Assembly (NCBI GenBank): GCA_024233835.1
Contig: JACKPC010000001.1
Coordinates: forward strand, 1,178,001-1,242,000
DNA length: 64,000 nucleotides
From: Leptospiraceae bacterium
Lineage (GTDB): Bacteria; Spirochaetota; Leptospiria; Leptospirales; Leptospiraceae
Reading direction: 5' to 3'
The position numbers and the translations under genes are program-made. A model generated the notes under the pieces. It had not been told where the DNA came from. It was given only the letters and a program-made list of their open reading frames with translations, and did not search any database. Positions 35,164 to 44,623 of the stretch are shown piece by piece. Each line of letters opens with the position of its first letter. Position 1 is the stretch's first letter.

Positions 35164-36213
35164 ATGAAAGAATTTACATTACAAGAAATACAGGCAGTAC
35201 TTCCCGGTTCGGAAATCCAAAATACTACTTCTCCCGAATCGATCCTTATTACATCAGTTGCCCCTTTAGAATCAAAAAATGAAAAATTTTTGGCTTTTAT
35301 TTCAGCAAGAGCACATATTGCAAAAGCCAAAACTTCGGGTGCAAAAGCTCTTATTGTTAACCGTGATTTAAAACTGGAAATAGATAAACCCCTTATACTG
35401 GTAGATAATGCTGAACTGGCTCTGGCTAAAGTTTTAGAATATATGTATCCGGCTAAAAAAGCAGATGGAAAAATTGCCCCTTCTGCTTTTATCGATTCTA
35501 CTGCTAAAGTGGGAGAGGGTAGCAGTATCGGTCATTTCGTGAGTATAGGTGCTAATTCAGTGATAGGCAAGAATTGTATTATCCAGGATGGAGTTAAAAT
35601 CGGGGAGAATGTGGAAATTGGAGATAATGCAATGATAGGATTTAACTGCGTTTTCTTTGATGATGTTAAGGTCGGAAAAAACTTTATAGTATTTGGTAAT
35701 TCCAGCTTCGGAGGCGATGGCTTTCGTTTTGTAACCGTTAATAAAATTCACCACAAGGTTCCACAAATTGCAAAGGTAATTATCGGAGATGATGTAGAAT
35801 TCGGAAGTAATTGTACGGTTGATAGGGGAGGTCTTACGGATACTGTAATCGGAGATGGTTGTAAATTTGATAATATGGTACACGTAGCTCATAATGTGAT
35901 TCTCGGAAAAAATGTGATTATTGCCGGTCAATCCGGTGTAGCGGGTAGTACTACTATCGAAGACGATGTGTTGATTGGTGGGGGAACTTGTATTAGTGAT
36001 CACTTGCATTTACCGGCAGGTACGATTGTGGCCGGAGGTACAGGTATGCGAACCTCTCCTAAAAAGCCGGATGTATACATCGGCTGGGACTGGGGAATGA
36101 CCTTTGCCGAATTTCAAAAAGCAAGGGTGAATATCAAGCACCTTGTTAGCTTTAATAAGTGGGCAGCGAGGATAAAAGCAGTTGAAGCTAAACTGGGTAT
36201 TACGGAAGAGTAA
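35164..36213 (+). CDS. lpxD: UDP-3-O-acylglucosamine N-acyltransferase
   Basis: 349 residues. N-terminal uridine-binding domain (about 1-100) and a left-handed beta-helix of hexapeptide repeats (from APSAFIDSTAKVGEGSSIG on), ending in a helical C-terminus. The catalytic histidine is in MVHVAHNVILG (H243). The segment SSFGGDGFRF is an LpxD hallmark. It adds the second acyl chain to the sugar amine in lipid A synthesis, at the inner face of the cytoplasmic membrane. Good Shine-Dalgarno (GAGGATAAGTT before ATG). Ends by overlapping the convergent glycerate kinase gene by 14 bases. Confidence 0.93.
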   Translation: MKEFTLQEIQAVLPGSEIQNTTSPESILITSVAPLESKNEKFLAFISARAHIAKAKTSGAKALIVNRDLKLEIDKPLILVDNAELALAKVLEYMYPAKKADGKIAPSAFIDSTAKVGEGSSIGHFVSIGANSVIGKNCIIQDGVKIGENVEIGDNAMIGFNCVFFDDVKVGKNFIVFGNSSFGGDGFRFVTVNKIHHKVPQIAKVIIGDDVEFGSNCTVDRGGLTDTVIGDGCKFDNMVHVAHNVILGKNVIIAGQSGVAGSTTIEDDVLIGGGTCISDHLHLPAGTIVAGGTGMRTSPKKPDVYIGWDWGMTFAEFQKARVNIKHLVSFNKWAARIKAVEAKLGITEE

Positions 36214-37345
36214 GTAATAATCCGGCAATTTGTATACAGAGTTTATAGAGTAGCAGCTCGGGGGCTTCTTCTATAGACTCTTCTAAGCTCATGGGTCTAT
36301 CTGTTAAGGAAAATGCAGCATTTGGATAAGGTTCTGTTTTGTTATAGAAATTTTTATCTATAACACCGGCTATGCAAAGAGACTTTATTCTATTTTCATA
36401 GGCGAGTTTACACAATGAAAGGCTTGCTTTTCCGTAGAAGGACTGCTCATCGAGCTTGCCTTCTCCTGTTATCAGGACTTGAATTTCTCCGGAAGCTAAG
36501 TTTTCTATTATATTACTAAAACTTAAAATTGTTTGTAAGCCCGGAACAATTTTGGCCTTTCCAAAAGCCAGCAGGGAAGCGGCAATTCCACCCGCAGCCC
36601 CTGTGCCCGGAATCTCTTCAAGCAAAATCCCGGTCTGTTTTTTTAGAATATTCGCATAATGGCGAAGGCTTGCTTCCAAAATCTCTACTTCTTCTGCGGA
36701 AGCTCCTTTCTGGGGACCATAGACACGACTGGCTCCTTTTTCTCCCAGAAGGGGGTTTGTAACATCGCAGAGCAGGTGAAATTCGCAGTCAAGAAATTTG
36801 GAATTTACTTTAGTTGTATCAATAGAAGCTAAGTCGGGCAAATCTCTCGGTAAAATCTGCAACTCATTTTTATTCTTATCTAGAAAGCGAAAGCCAAGAG
36901 CCTGTAAAATTCCGGTACCTGCATCATTGGTGCCACTACCACCCAGACAAAGAAGAATTTTAGAAATTCCTTTTTCGAGTAAAAATTTGATTTCCTCTCC
37001 TGTTCCGTAGCTGGAGGAAGAAAGAATATCTCTTCTTTCCGAAAAAATCATGTTGAAACCGCTCGCGGATGCAACTTCAACAATTCCTGTTGTTTTGTCG
37101 GAGAATACCCCTACGTTTCCATTCACAACTGAATTTTTTAAGGGACCTCTAACCTGTAAAGAAAGCTTTTCTCCTCCCCGATAATGCAGCAGGGTATCCA
37201 GGCTTCCTTCACCACCATCTGCTAATGGATAGATTTCTATCCGAAACGTTTGGGAAACTGAAAGGAAAGCTTCTTTCGCAATCCTTCCAAATTGCTCCGA
37301 ACTGAGACTTCCCTTAAAAGAATCTGAGGCTATTAAAATATTCAT
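36200..37345 (-). CDS. Glycerate kinase (GlxK/GarK type)
   Basis: 381 residues, standard for the glycerate kinase type-1 family. MNILIASDSFKGSLSSEQF at the N-terminus, LADGGEGSLDTLL, LCLGGSGTNDAGTGILQALG, GPQKGAS and GTGAAGGIAASLLAFGKAKIVPG are all signatures. It phosphorylates D-glycerate with ATP to 2-phosphoglycerate, feeding glycolysis. It ends in overlap with lpxD and lies 14 bases after the acetoacetyl-CoA synthetase gene, so the two are probably co-transcribed. Confidence 0.92.
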   Translation of the reverse strand: MNILIASDSFKGSLSSEQFGRIAKEAFLSVSQTFRIEIYPLADGGEGSLDTLLHYRGGEKLSLQVRGPLKNSVVNGNVGVFSDKTTGIVEVASASGFNMIFSERRDILSSSSYGTGEEIKFLLEKGISKILLCLGGSGTNDAGTGILQALGFRFLDKNKNELQILPRDLPDLASIDTTKVNSKFLDCEFHLLCDVTNPLLGEKGASRVYGPQKGASAEEVEILEASLRHYANILKKQTGILLEEIPGTGAAGGIAASLLAFGKAKIVPGLQTILSFSNIIENLASGEIQVLITGEGKLDEQSFYGKASLSLCKLAYENRIKSLCIAGVIDKNFYNKTEPYPNAAFSLTDRPMSLEESIEEAPELLLYKLCIQIAGLLLTLP

Positions 37346-37359
37346 AAAAAGGAATATAC

Positions 37360-39309
37360 TTATTGAAGATTTAGATTTTTATAAAAATCTAAACAGTCAG
37401 GATTTTGTAAGGAAGCTGCATTTTTGACTTCTCTTCCTTCCAGTATATCCTTAACTGCCAGTTCAACTTTTTTCATATTCAAAGTATAGGGAATATCCGG
37501 TGCTTGAATAATTTTTGAGGGAACATGTCTCGGAGAAGTTTTCTCCCGGATCAGTTTCGACACTTTTTGTTTTAAGTTTCCATCCAATGTTTGTTCAGGC
37601 TTTAGTTTAAGAAAAAGAACGATTTCCGTATCGGAACCGGTGTTTCTTCCTACAACAAGACTGTCTTCTATTTCATTAAAATTATCTAATACACGATAGA
37701 TTTCCGCAGTACCGATTCGAACACCACCCGGATTCAACGTTGCATCGGAGCGACCGTAAATCTTCATCCCCGAATATCTGCTGAGTTCTGCAAAATCGCC
37801 GTGGCACCAGATGTTTTCAAAGCGTGAGAAGTAAGAGGAGAGGTATCTTTTTTTATCCGGATCATTCCAAAAATACAGGGGCATAGACGGGAAGGGTTTT
37901 TTACAAACCAGTTCTCCTTTTTCCTCCTTGACGGCATTTCCTTCTTCGTCAAAGACCTCCACATCCATACCGAGTCCCCTGCACTGTAGCTCACCTCGCA
38001 GAACAGGCAAAATGGGGTTTCCAAGGGCAAAGCAACCGTTCAAATCAGTTCCACCGGAGATCGAAGAGAGCTGAACATTTTTCTTGATATGTTTGTAGAC
38101 AAAATCAAAATTTTCCGGAAGCAGAGGAGAACCGGTAGAAAGAATACATCTTAGTGAATCCAAATTGCATTCTTCAGCGGGGTGGTAAGAATTATCATCT
38201 AAGGCTGCAATGTATTTGGCGGATGTTCCAAATACGGTAATCTTTAATTTTTCAGCCAGCTTCCAGAGAACAGAAGGCTGCGGATAAAAGGGATTTCCAT
38301 CGAATAAGACCAGGCTTGCACCTACACCGAGGGCACTAACTAACCAATTCCACATCATCCATCCGCAGGTACTAAAGTAGAAAATCACATCTTCTCGTTT
38401 CAGATCAGTGTGCAGGATATGCTCTTTCAGATGGTTAATTAAGACTCCGGGCCCCTGCACGATACATTTGGGTAATCCGGTTGTTCCGGAAGAATACATG
38501 ATATAAACCGGATCCTGAAATGTGATTTCAGCAAACTCAATTTCTTCCTTTATATCTTTTCCAATCAAAGAAGAGAAGGGTGTATAAGAAAGTTTAGAAG
38601 AAGCAGAGTCTACAGGTAAATAATCTACAACAAATACTTCCTGTATAGAAGGGATTTTATGCAGGATTTCAGAAAGACCCGGAAGAATCGGAAATGTCTT
38701 GCCCCTGTAGGAATAGGCATTGGCTGTAAACAGGAAGGTTGGTTCAATCTGACTAAACCTATCGATTACCGATTGAGTGGCAAAGTCAGGAGAAGCACTA
38801 CTCCATATCCCACCGAGAGAGGTAACAGCGAGCATAGCGATTACGGTTTCCTTGCAATTGGGAATGTAAGCAGCGACTCTATCTCCTTTTTTTAAACCAC
38901 GTTTTCTTAATTCAAGCTGAAGAGAATGAACTTTATTATACAGTTCTGCATAACTAAGAAAATCAATCTCCCCGTTTTCTTTGACATTATAAATAGCAAT
39001 TTTTTCGTCTCTAAAGCGAAGTAGATTTTTAGCGAAGTTGATTTTACTATTCTCAAACCACTTCGAATTATGAAATGTATCAGCTTCCTTTAGGACTTCT
39101 GTTCCTTCGTTTTCAAACAGAATCTTACTGAATTCAACAAATTCTTTCCAGAAAGTTGAAAGGTTTTCTACCGACCAGCGGTGCAGGGAATGGTAGTCAT
39201 GGAAATGTATTCCATATTTATTCTGGACCTGCTTCATGAAGACTGTCATATTACTATTGTCTATAATTTCCTGTGAGGGTCTATAAAGGATTTCATCCGA
39301 TTCTGTCAT
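37360..39309 (-). CDS. Acetoacetyl-CoA synthetase (acetoacetate--CoA ligase)
   Basis: 649 residues, the usual AacS length. Adenylate-forming enzyme: P-loop-like YSSGTTGLPKCIVQGPG, core motif YGRSDATLNPGGVRIGTAEIYR and the C-terminal catalytic Lys in PYTLNMKKVELAVKD. The N-terminal WFENSKINFAKNLL and the GGIWSSASPDFATQSVIDRF segment set AacS apart from acetyl-CoA synthetase. It activates acetoacetate for lipid synthesis. Upstream of and 14 bases from glycerate kinase. Confidence 0.92.
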   Translation of the reverse strand: MTESDEILYRPSQEIIDNSNMTVFMKQVQNKYGIHFHDYHSLHRWSVENLSTFWKEFVEFSKILFENEGTEVLKEADTFHNSKWFENSKINFAKNLLRFRDEKIAIYNVKENGEIDFLSYAELYNKVHSLQLELRKRGLKKGDRVAAYIPNCKETVIAMLAVTSLGGIWSSASPDFATQSVIDRFSQIEPTFLFTANAYSYRGKTFPILPGLSEILHKIPSIQEVFVVDYLPVDSASSKLSYTPFSSLIGKDIKEEIEFAEITFQDPVYIMYSSGTTGLPKCIVQGPGVLINHLKEHILHTDLKREDVIFYFSTCGWMMWNWLVSALGVGASLVLFDGNPFYPQPSVLWKLAEKLKITVFGTSAKYIAALDDNSYHPAEECNLDSLRCILSTGSPLLPENFDFVYKHIKKNVQLSSISGGTDLNGCFALGNPILPVLRGELQCRGLGMDVEVFDEEGNAVKEEKGELVCKKPFPSMPLYFWNDPDKKRYLSSYFSRFENIWCHGDFAELSRYSGMKIYGRSDATLNPGGVRIGTAEIYRVLDNFNEIEDSLVVGRNTGSDTEIVLFLKLKPEQTLDGNLKQKVSKLIREKTSPRHVPSKIIQAPDIPYTLNMKKVELAVKDILEGREVKNAASLQNPDCLDFYKNLNLQ

Positions 39310-39394
39310 ACTTGTTTTTTAATACCTCGATTGTTTTTTTTAATCCCAGGCGAGTCATCACTGGCTCGCCTGCTTCTCCGGAAGAAATGAGGGT

Positions 39395-39790
39395 TTATAC
39401 CCCTTCTTCCAAATTCTCAAAGTAAGAAACTCTTTCTTCTAATTTCAGTAAGAACTCTGTATTTATTTCAATTCTTTCTTTGTCGGGTCCTTCCCAGTAA
39501 AAAACACCTTCCCCGTATTTTCCCAGACTCATATAAAAAATGGGAGCTGGATTTTTTTTGCCTTCCAATTTCGGTTCCGGACGCAGGCTGAGTGAGGCCA
39601 TACCGGAAAAGATACATTCATATGAAAAGTCTTTATGCTTCCAGAGGTAGCGTTTTGGCCAGGAAGAAGTATCTTTTTCCTGTAATATTAGATTTGCCTT
39701 AAGAAGCTGTATAAGTTCTTCGGTTTTTTTTTCTAAAATAGCAAAGTCACTTTCTTTTAAGCGATGCCTTTCTTCTTGGCTTCGTTCCAT
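39395..39790 (-). CDS. Hypothetical protein overlapping mazG
   Basis: 131 residues. Charged helical N-terminus (SQEERHRLKESDFAILEKKTEELIQLL), then a beta-rich region with KDFSYECIFSGMASLSLRPE and FYMSLGKYGEGVFYWEGPDKERIEI. No signal peptide or membrane segment. Not recognised. Its start lies 34 bases inside the end of mazG, so it is translated from the same message; ATG at 39790 rather than an internal one is supported only by that arrangement. Confidence 0.6.
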   Translation of the reverse strand: MERSQEERHRLKESDFAILEKKTEELIQLLKANLILQEKDTSSWPKRYLWKHKDFSYECIFSGMASLSLRPEPKLEGKKNPAPIFYMSLGKYGEGVFYWEGPDKERIEINTEFLLKLEERVSYFENLEEGV

Positions 39791-40557
39791 AATTTGTCCA
39801 TCTCTTCTAAGCTCATTTCTTCAAGACTTTGGTTCATTTGTTGGGACTGTTCTTCTATATAATTAAATCTGTCCCGAAATTTCTTACAGGCTCCGAGCAG
39901 GGCTTTTTCCGGGGAAATTTTACAAAACCGGGCCAGGTTGACCAGGCTAAAGAGAACGTCTCCGAATTCATCTTCTAATTTATTCTGTCCTGTTCCTGTT
40001 TCTTTGTAGTTTTTTAGCTCAACCTGCAATTCTTCTAATTCTTCTTTCAGCTTTTCTTCCGGGCCGGAAATATCAGACCAATCAAAACCTACGTGGGAAG
40101 CTTTTTCCTGTAGTTTTTCAGCAAGAAGAAGAGAAGGGAATGTTGAAGGAACTGCATCCAATAGAAGGGCCTGGTCTGTTTTTTTGGCTTTCTTTTCTTC
40201 TTTTTTTATGGCTTCCCAATTCTTTCGAACTTCTTCAGGGCTGATATTTTTTTTCGTTTCAAAAACATGGGGATGTCGGCGAACCAATTTATCAGAAACT
40301 TCTTTTGCTACATCGTTAATGGAAAAGTGTTTCTCTTCTTCAGCAATTCTCGCCTGGAAGTAAATATTGAAGAGAAGATCACCCAATTCTTCTTTCAAAT
40401 GGAGAAAATCTTTTTTGTAGATTGCATCAACGACTTCATAAGTTTCTTCCAAAAGAAAGGGTATTAGGGATTCATGGGTTTGTTTTTTATCCCAGTTACA
40501 ACCATTTTCCCCCCTCAGGTTTGCCATGATGAGTTTTAATCTTGTGAGTTGTTCCAA
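39757..40557 (-). CDS. mazG: Nucleoside triphosphate pyrophosphohydrolase MazG
   Basis: 266 residues with two MazG domains. The first begins LRGENGCNWDKKQTHESLIPFLLEET and has the metal-binding EExxE...ExxD arrangement (FLLEETYEVVDAI then EELGDLLFNIYFQARIAEE); the second has ELEELQVELK and EDEFGDVLFSLVNLARF. It removes non-canonical or stress nucleotides by hydrolysing NTP to NMP. In the same direction as the small gene it overlaps. Confidence 0.92.
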   Translation of the reverse strand: MEQLTRLKLIMANLRGENGCNWDKKQTHESLIPFLLEETYEVVDAIYKKDFLHLKEELGDLLFNIYFQARIAEEEKHFSINDVAKEVSDKLVRRHPHVFETKKNISPEEVRKNWEAIKKEEKKAKKTDQALLLDAVPSTFPSLLLAEKLQEKASHVGFDWSDISGPEEKLKEELEELQVELKNYKETGTGQNKLEDEFGDVLFSLVNLARFCKISPEKALLGACKKFRDRFNYIEEQSQQMNQSLEEMSLEEMDKLWNEAKKKGIA

Positions 40558-40711
40558 AATTAACCTACCTCAAACACCATTGTGAATTCAGGTTTTTTAT
40601 TTACAAATGATTTTAGAGCCTGTTTTATGGTAGGAAAAAACAAAACGATCTGAATCGTGTGGGGTGCTTATGTCTCTTGGAATGAATTTCTATTTTGTCA
40701 ATAATTTATTG

Positions 40712-40739
40712 TTGATAAAAAACCTTAACTACGTATAAT
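40712..40739 (+). promoter_or_regulatory. Sigma70-type promoter next to the start codon
   Basis: TTGATA (40712-40717), a 16-base spacer, and a perfect TATAAT (40734-40739). The ATG of the next gene begins only seven bases after the -10 box, where transcription would start. No Shine-Dalgarno is present upstream. Confidence 0.6.
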
Positions 40740-40745
40740 ATCCCT

Positions 40746-42638
40746 ATGTCTCTCTCTGCTACCACATCCAGAACAGACGCTCATAGGGTTTTTGCTGCTT
40801 TGTACCAGAAAAAGCGAAGCCCTGAACACCAGAGGAAAGTCGACGAGGTTCTTACCCGTAGTAATGATGTCTTCATTCGAATCGATCTTATCAAAAAACT
40901 CGACAAAGAATTTGAAGACAAAGAAAGAAAAAAGGCTCTGGAAAGAAATTATTCCCGTTCTAACGAGGAAAAGAAAGAGACCGGCAGGAATACGGTTCAG
41001 GAATATACCGATATTGAAAAATCAGTTCCCCAGAAAAAGCCGAATACAGCAATTGTTCCGATCGTTCCAAAAGAAAAAAAACATTCTTCTTTCTACGAAT
41101 TTTTAAAACGCTTTATGATGCGAGTTCTCGGGGTGGATGAAAGAATCAGCAACTTTTCGGATGACAGTGGTGCTATTATTTTCCCCATATTCAGTTCACA
41201 CCCGAAAATTAGCCCGAAAGCTGAGTCTCTTTTTACAAATGCGAGGGAAGATGGAATCCTGGATACCCTGATAGCTCTTCAATACTGCGAAGCCAATGGA
41301 TGGAGATTCTGGGATCGCAAAACCTATAACCTTGTCATGAATTTTAGTCGCTTTATAAGGGAGTTTTTAGAAGTAAAGCATAAGGTGGAGAATGTAGTTA
41401 CAGCGGAAGAGTTTTTAAATGCTTCCAAAAAGCTTCAAATGTACTACGCAAGGCATGTAGGGGAAAAGGATTCGAGACAAATTATACTGCAAAGTGTTTT
41501 GGAATTGATAAAAAATGAGGAGAAATTCACTTCTAAGATCAGGAAAATTTTTTATACCTTAAATTATCTCCTTGAATTAGAGAAAAATAGACCGCGATTG
41601 ACAGATGTGATTTCCGGTTATTATACAGTTGCTAAAAACAAAATGGTTTCCTGGGAGAATGTAGTTTCTTTACTGGCAGCTCCTCCCATTGAGACCAAAG
41701 AATACCAGGGTTCCTTAGAGGTCATTGAACAAATCCGGGAAACGACCGATAGGTTGGAACGGAATTTAAAAGAAAAACTCATAGAAATGGACGCTAAAAA
41801 AAGGATTAAGAATAGCTATTTTATTTTTGATTCTTCAGGAAAACTGGTCTTTAGCTTTATTAATAATGTGGTGAATGACTATTTACAGAACTATTATTTC
41901 ACAAAAGAAGTTCTGGAAAACCTGAGATGGAAATTTAAAAATTTCCCCCACTGGTTTTTACAATTGGCGACTTCGGACTTAAAAACTGTTTTTTTCCCGG
42001 TTTTGAAAGATTATGTGGGAGTTGAAGAAAGCGGAGAACTCCAGAGTATTTTAATCGCGAATAAAAATGTTTTTTTTAATGAGATTGAGCAGATTTCAAA
42101 AATACAATCGGTAATAGAAAACTTTAACAGGCGTTATTCTGATTTTCAACTTACATTCGATAAATTTAGTCTGGATTTCACCAATGTAGATAATGATCAG
42201 GTAGAAGCAGAAGCCTTCCAGCTTATACGGGATGCTTCGGATCTTTTTGTGAAATTTGCCCGAAAACTCGATATTTTATTATCCAATCACCGTGCAGTTC
42301 AGGAATTTGAAAAAGATGGGAAAATAACAGATGAAATGCTTCGATCTTATATAACGCCCGTTACGGATATGAGGCAAACTCCCCGCTTTATTCCTTATTT
42401 TAAAGCCAAATTGGTGAGCGGAAACCGTTTAAATGGAAGTACCATATTTAATGTGATCTTTGAATTTACGAAGTGCTTATATAATTATGCGGCAGTTTTT
42501 AAAAATGGAACTGTAATGGGAATGCTTGCCGGTGAAGAACGTTTACAGGCGGAAATTGATAAAATGAAGAAAGATTATACACGGCTTACCGGTAAACCCT
42601 TCGATTATGTTCCGGGTATAAACCCTCAAAAGAAATAA
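40746..42638 (+). CDS. Large hypothetical protein, DUF5312-like (spirochaete family)
   Basis: 630 residues, soluble, no signal peptide. A charged N-terminal region (DEVLTRSNDVFIRIDLIKKL, then Lys/Glu/Arg-rich to about 95) leads into a mostly helical body with FYEFLKRFMMRVLGVDERISNF, WDRKTYNLVMNFSRFIREFLE and LSNHRAVQEFEKDGKITDEM. The overall look is that of the DUF5312 family described in spirochaetes; I am not sure of the match. Function unknown. It has a near-consensus promoter whose predicted start coincides with the ATG (leaderless). Followed by the signal-peptide protein after 22 bases. Confidence 0.65.
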   Translation: MSLSATTSRTDAHRVFAALYQKKRSPEHQRKVDEVLTRSNDVFIRIDLIKKLDKEFEDKERKKALERNYSRSNEEKKETGRNTVQEYTDIEKSVPQKKPNTAIVPIVPKEKKHSSFYEFLKRFMMRVLGVDERISNFSDDSGAIIFPIFSSHPKISPKAESLFTNAREDGILDTLIALQYCEANGWRFWDRKTYNLVMNFSRFIREFLEVKHKVENVVTAEEFLNASKKLQMYYARHVGEKDSRQIILQSVLELIKNEEKFTSKIRKIFYTLNYLLELEKNRPRLTDVISGYYTVAKNKMVSWENVVSLLAAPPIETKEYQGSLEVIEQIRETTDRLERNLKEKLIEMDAKKRIKNSYFIFDSSGKLVFSFINNVVNDYLQNYYFTKEVLENLRWKFKNFPHWFLQLATSDLKTVFFPVLKDYVGVEESGELQSILIANKNVFFNEIEQISKIQSVIENFNRRYSDFQLTFDKFSLDFTNVDNDQVEAEAFQLIRDASDLFVKFARKLDILLSNHRAVQEFEKDGKITDEMLRSYITPVTDMRQTPRFIPYFKAKLVSGNRLNGSTIFNVIFEFTKCLYNYAAVFKNGTVMGMLAGEERLQAEIDKMKKDYTRLTGKPFDYVPGINPQKK

Positions 42639-42660
42639 TACCGCAATAGGATGGAAATAC

Positions 42661-43383
42661 GTGAAGTATAAGTTTTTTTTAATATTTAGCTTTTTATTTT
42701 ATTTTTCTCTTTCGGCACAGGTCGGTTTTCCCGGCATGCGCTATCATTATCAATATAATATGAAAGATCATACGGAGACCCGTTTTAAAGAATGGGTTCC
42801 GTATCGTTTGCATAAATGGGATCCTAAATTTTTAGAAGATTATTACGAACTATACGGTTTAAAAATGCATTACGGAGAAAATGAACTTCGTAAAGATATT
42901 TATTTTTTAAAAATAGGACTGAAAAGCCGATTCCGGCATCCGAGAAATGCTCTCTGTCATGTGAAGTCTGAGGAGGAATATCATAAATACAGGCTTCTTT
43001 TGTTTATGCACCTGAATTTACAGATTATGAGGTCTTATATGAGGATAGGATCTTTATACGATAAGCGACATTTATATTTTTATAACCTCGATTTTGCTCA
43101 TGAATTAAATAAATCCTTCCAAACAGCCTTAAGTTTTTATAAGCAGGCCAAGCCGTTCTGGGCAGATGCAAAGAAACAGGCCCTCGAAGCCAATAAAATT
43201 TTAAAAGATATTGATCTGGGAACTCTTGAAACGGAGCGCTATGATATATCCACAGGAAAATTAAATTTCGAATATATCATAGATACCCATATTGCGAGGT
43301 TAGAAAAGAAACTAAAAACGGTTCAGGAGTATTTACGAAAGCACCCGGATGCTGATAAACCTGCCATCGAACAGGGGGATTAG
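42661..43383 (+). CDS. Exported hypothetical protein
   Basis: 240 residues from a GTG start with AGGATGGA about five bases upstream. Signal peptide (FFLIFSFLFYFSLSAQ, cleavage after SLSA or nearby). The mature part is helical, very rich in Tyr, His, Lys, Arg (for example RFKEWVPYRLHKWDPKFLEDYYELYGL and FYNLDFAHELNKSFQTALSFYKQAKPF). The central repeats look TPR-like but I cannot place it in a family. Shares its transcription unit with the DUF5312-like gene. Confidence 0.75.
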   Translation: MKYKFFLIFSFLFYFSLSAQVGFPGMRYHYQYNMKDHTETRFKEWVPYRLHKWDPKFLEDYYELYGLKMHYGENELRKDIYFLKIGLKSRFRHPRNALCHVKSEEEYHKYRLLLFMHLNLQIMRSYMRIGSLYDKRHLYFYNLDFAHELNKSFQTALSFYKQAKPFWADAKKQALEANKILKDIDLGTLETERYDISTGKLNFEYIIDTHIARLEKKLKTVQEYLRKHPDADKPAIEQGD

Positions 43384-43432
43384 GATTCTTCATTCCCCCT
43401 TGCTTCTCGTTTTATACGATGTTCTTTATATT

Positions 43433-44494
43433 TTAAAATTCTATAGTGTCAAAAGTATTTTTAGGAATTTCTTTTATTCCTTCAATTGTATAAATTTTAT
43501 ACTGTGCTTTTTCCTCATAAATAATTCCACGAATTTTTGTACCATCCTTCAGTACCGCAGTTTGAATGGTTTTTCCGGTTATTTCCTGAATTCTCTTTTC
43601 GAAATCTTCAACTAAAAGCGAATTTCGGTCTTTCATTAACTGTTGAAGTTTATCTTCCATGCTTAACTTTTCTGCCGGTATCGCAGGGAGTTCTTTAAAT
43701 TCAGAGAGTTTTTTATTTAGAACTTCTGCAGTTAATGTGGTTTTTTCCGTAAGCAGCTTGAGATCATTTTCCTTTTGCAGGATTTCACTGACCTGTTTTT
43801 CATTTAAAATTTTTAGTTTTTCAGTAATTTTCTCTTCTGGGCTTTCTTTTATAAGCTCGACAATCTCCAATTTTTGAAGAAAAGATTGTAGTTTGGAGTG
43901 TTCGAGAGATATTTCTTCCCCCTGTTGTAAAATTACTTCCCGACTTTTAAAGTATTGCTGAATGTTCTTAACCGCAGGGAGTTCCAGATACTTCGGTTTA
44001 TTTAATACCTCTATATTTCCGTTTAGAGCAACTTTGCCTTCATATACAATCAGGCTTGAACCTTTTTGTTTATCATATTGCAGGCTTAATTTTGTGGCCC
44101 TTACCGCAGCGATAGCTGTAGGTGTACGATAATAAAGTTTATCTTCTTTTTTTTGTACATTAATATCCATAACTCCTTTCTTTAAATAGATGAAACGGTT
44201 TTCTCCATTATTAATTAAGGATGCTTCCGAATTTTCTCTTAAGCGAATCACTACTTCTGATTTCGGAGAGATAATTTGAAAGTCACAGATAGTTTGTTTA
44301 CCTGTAATAATAATTTCTCCTTCTTTTAGAATATCTCCCATTTTAACTGTTTTCTGGTTTATTTGTGTGTCTCCAAAAGTGAAAACAATGAAAGCTTTCA
44401 TTGTTTGATTATCATCAGTTGATTTTAATGGTTCTATACAATTCGATAGAGTCAAGAAAACCATAAGAACTAAGCTTAATAAATTTATATTCAT
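43433..44494 (-). CDS. FecR-domain lipoprotein (LipL45-like)
   Basis: 353 residues. Lipoprotein signal with lipobox LSNC (residues 16-19). FecR domain at about 34-165: FGDTQINQKTVKMGDILKEGEIIITG, then SEVVIRLRENSEASLI and LYYRTPTAIAAVRATKLSL. Long Lys/Glu coiled coil afterwards (VLQQGEEISLEHSKLQSFLQ region and IVELIKESPEEKITEKLKIL). This layout resembles LipL45 and its relatives in leptospires, though this is a family-level comparison. Such proteins are peripheral membrane lipoproteins. A short coding-free gap separates it from aroA, which is divergent. Confidence 0.85.
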   Translation of the reverse strand: MNINLLSLVLMVFLTLSNCIEPLKSTDDNQTMKAFIVFTFGDTQINQKTVKMGDILKEGEIIITGKQTICDFQIISPKSEVVIRLRENSEASLINNGENRFIYLKKGVMDINVQKKEDKLYYRTPTAIAAVRATKLSLQYDKQKGSSLIVYEGKVALNGNIEVLNKPKYLELPAVKNIQQYFKSREVILQQGEEISLEHSKLQSFLQKLEIVELIKESPEEKITEKLKILNEKQVSEILQKENDLKLLTEKTTLTAEVLNKKLSEFKELPAIPAEKLSMEDKLQQLMKDRNSLLVEDFEKRIQEITGKTIQTAVLKDGTKIRGIIYEEKAQYKIYTIEGIKEIPKNTFDTIEF

Positions 44495-44623
44495 ATCATC
44501 TCCTACAGGTTATAATTCATGATTGCGTGAAATGCTTTGTTTAGCAATCGGAAAAAATTAGGGCTTCATCCTTTCAGGTAGAATCTTCTTTACCCTTTAT
44601 TAAGCTTAAAATCCCCTGTATTT

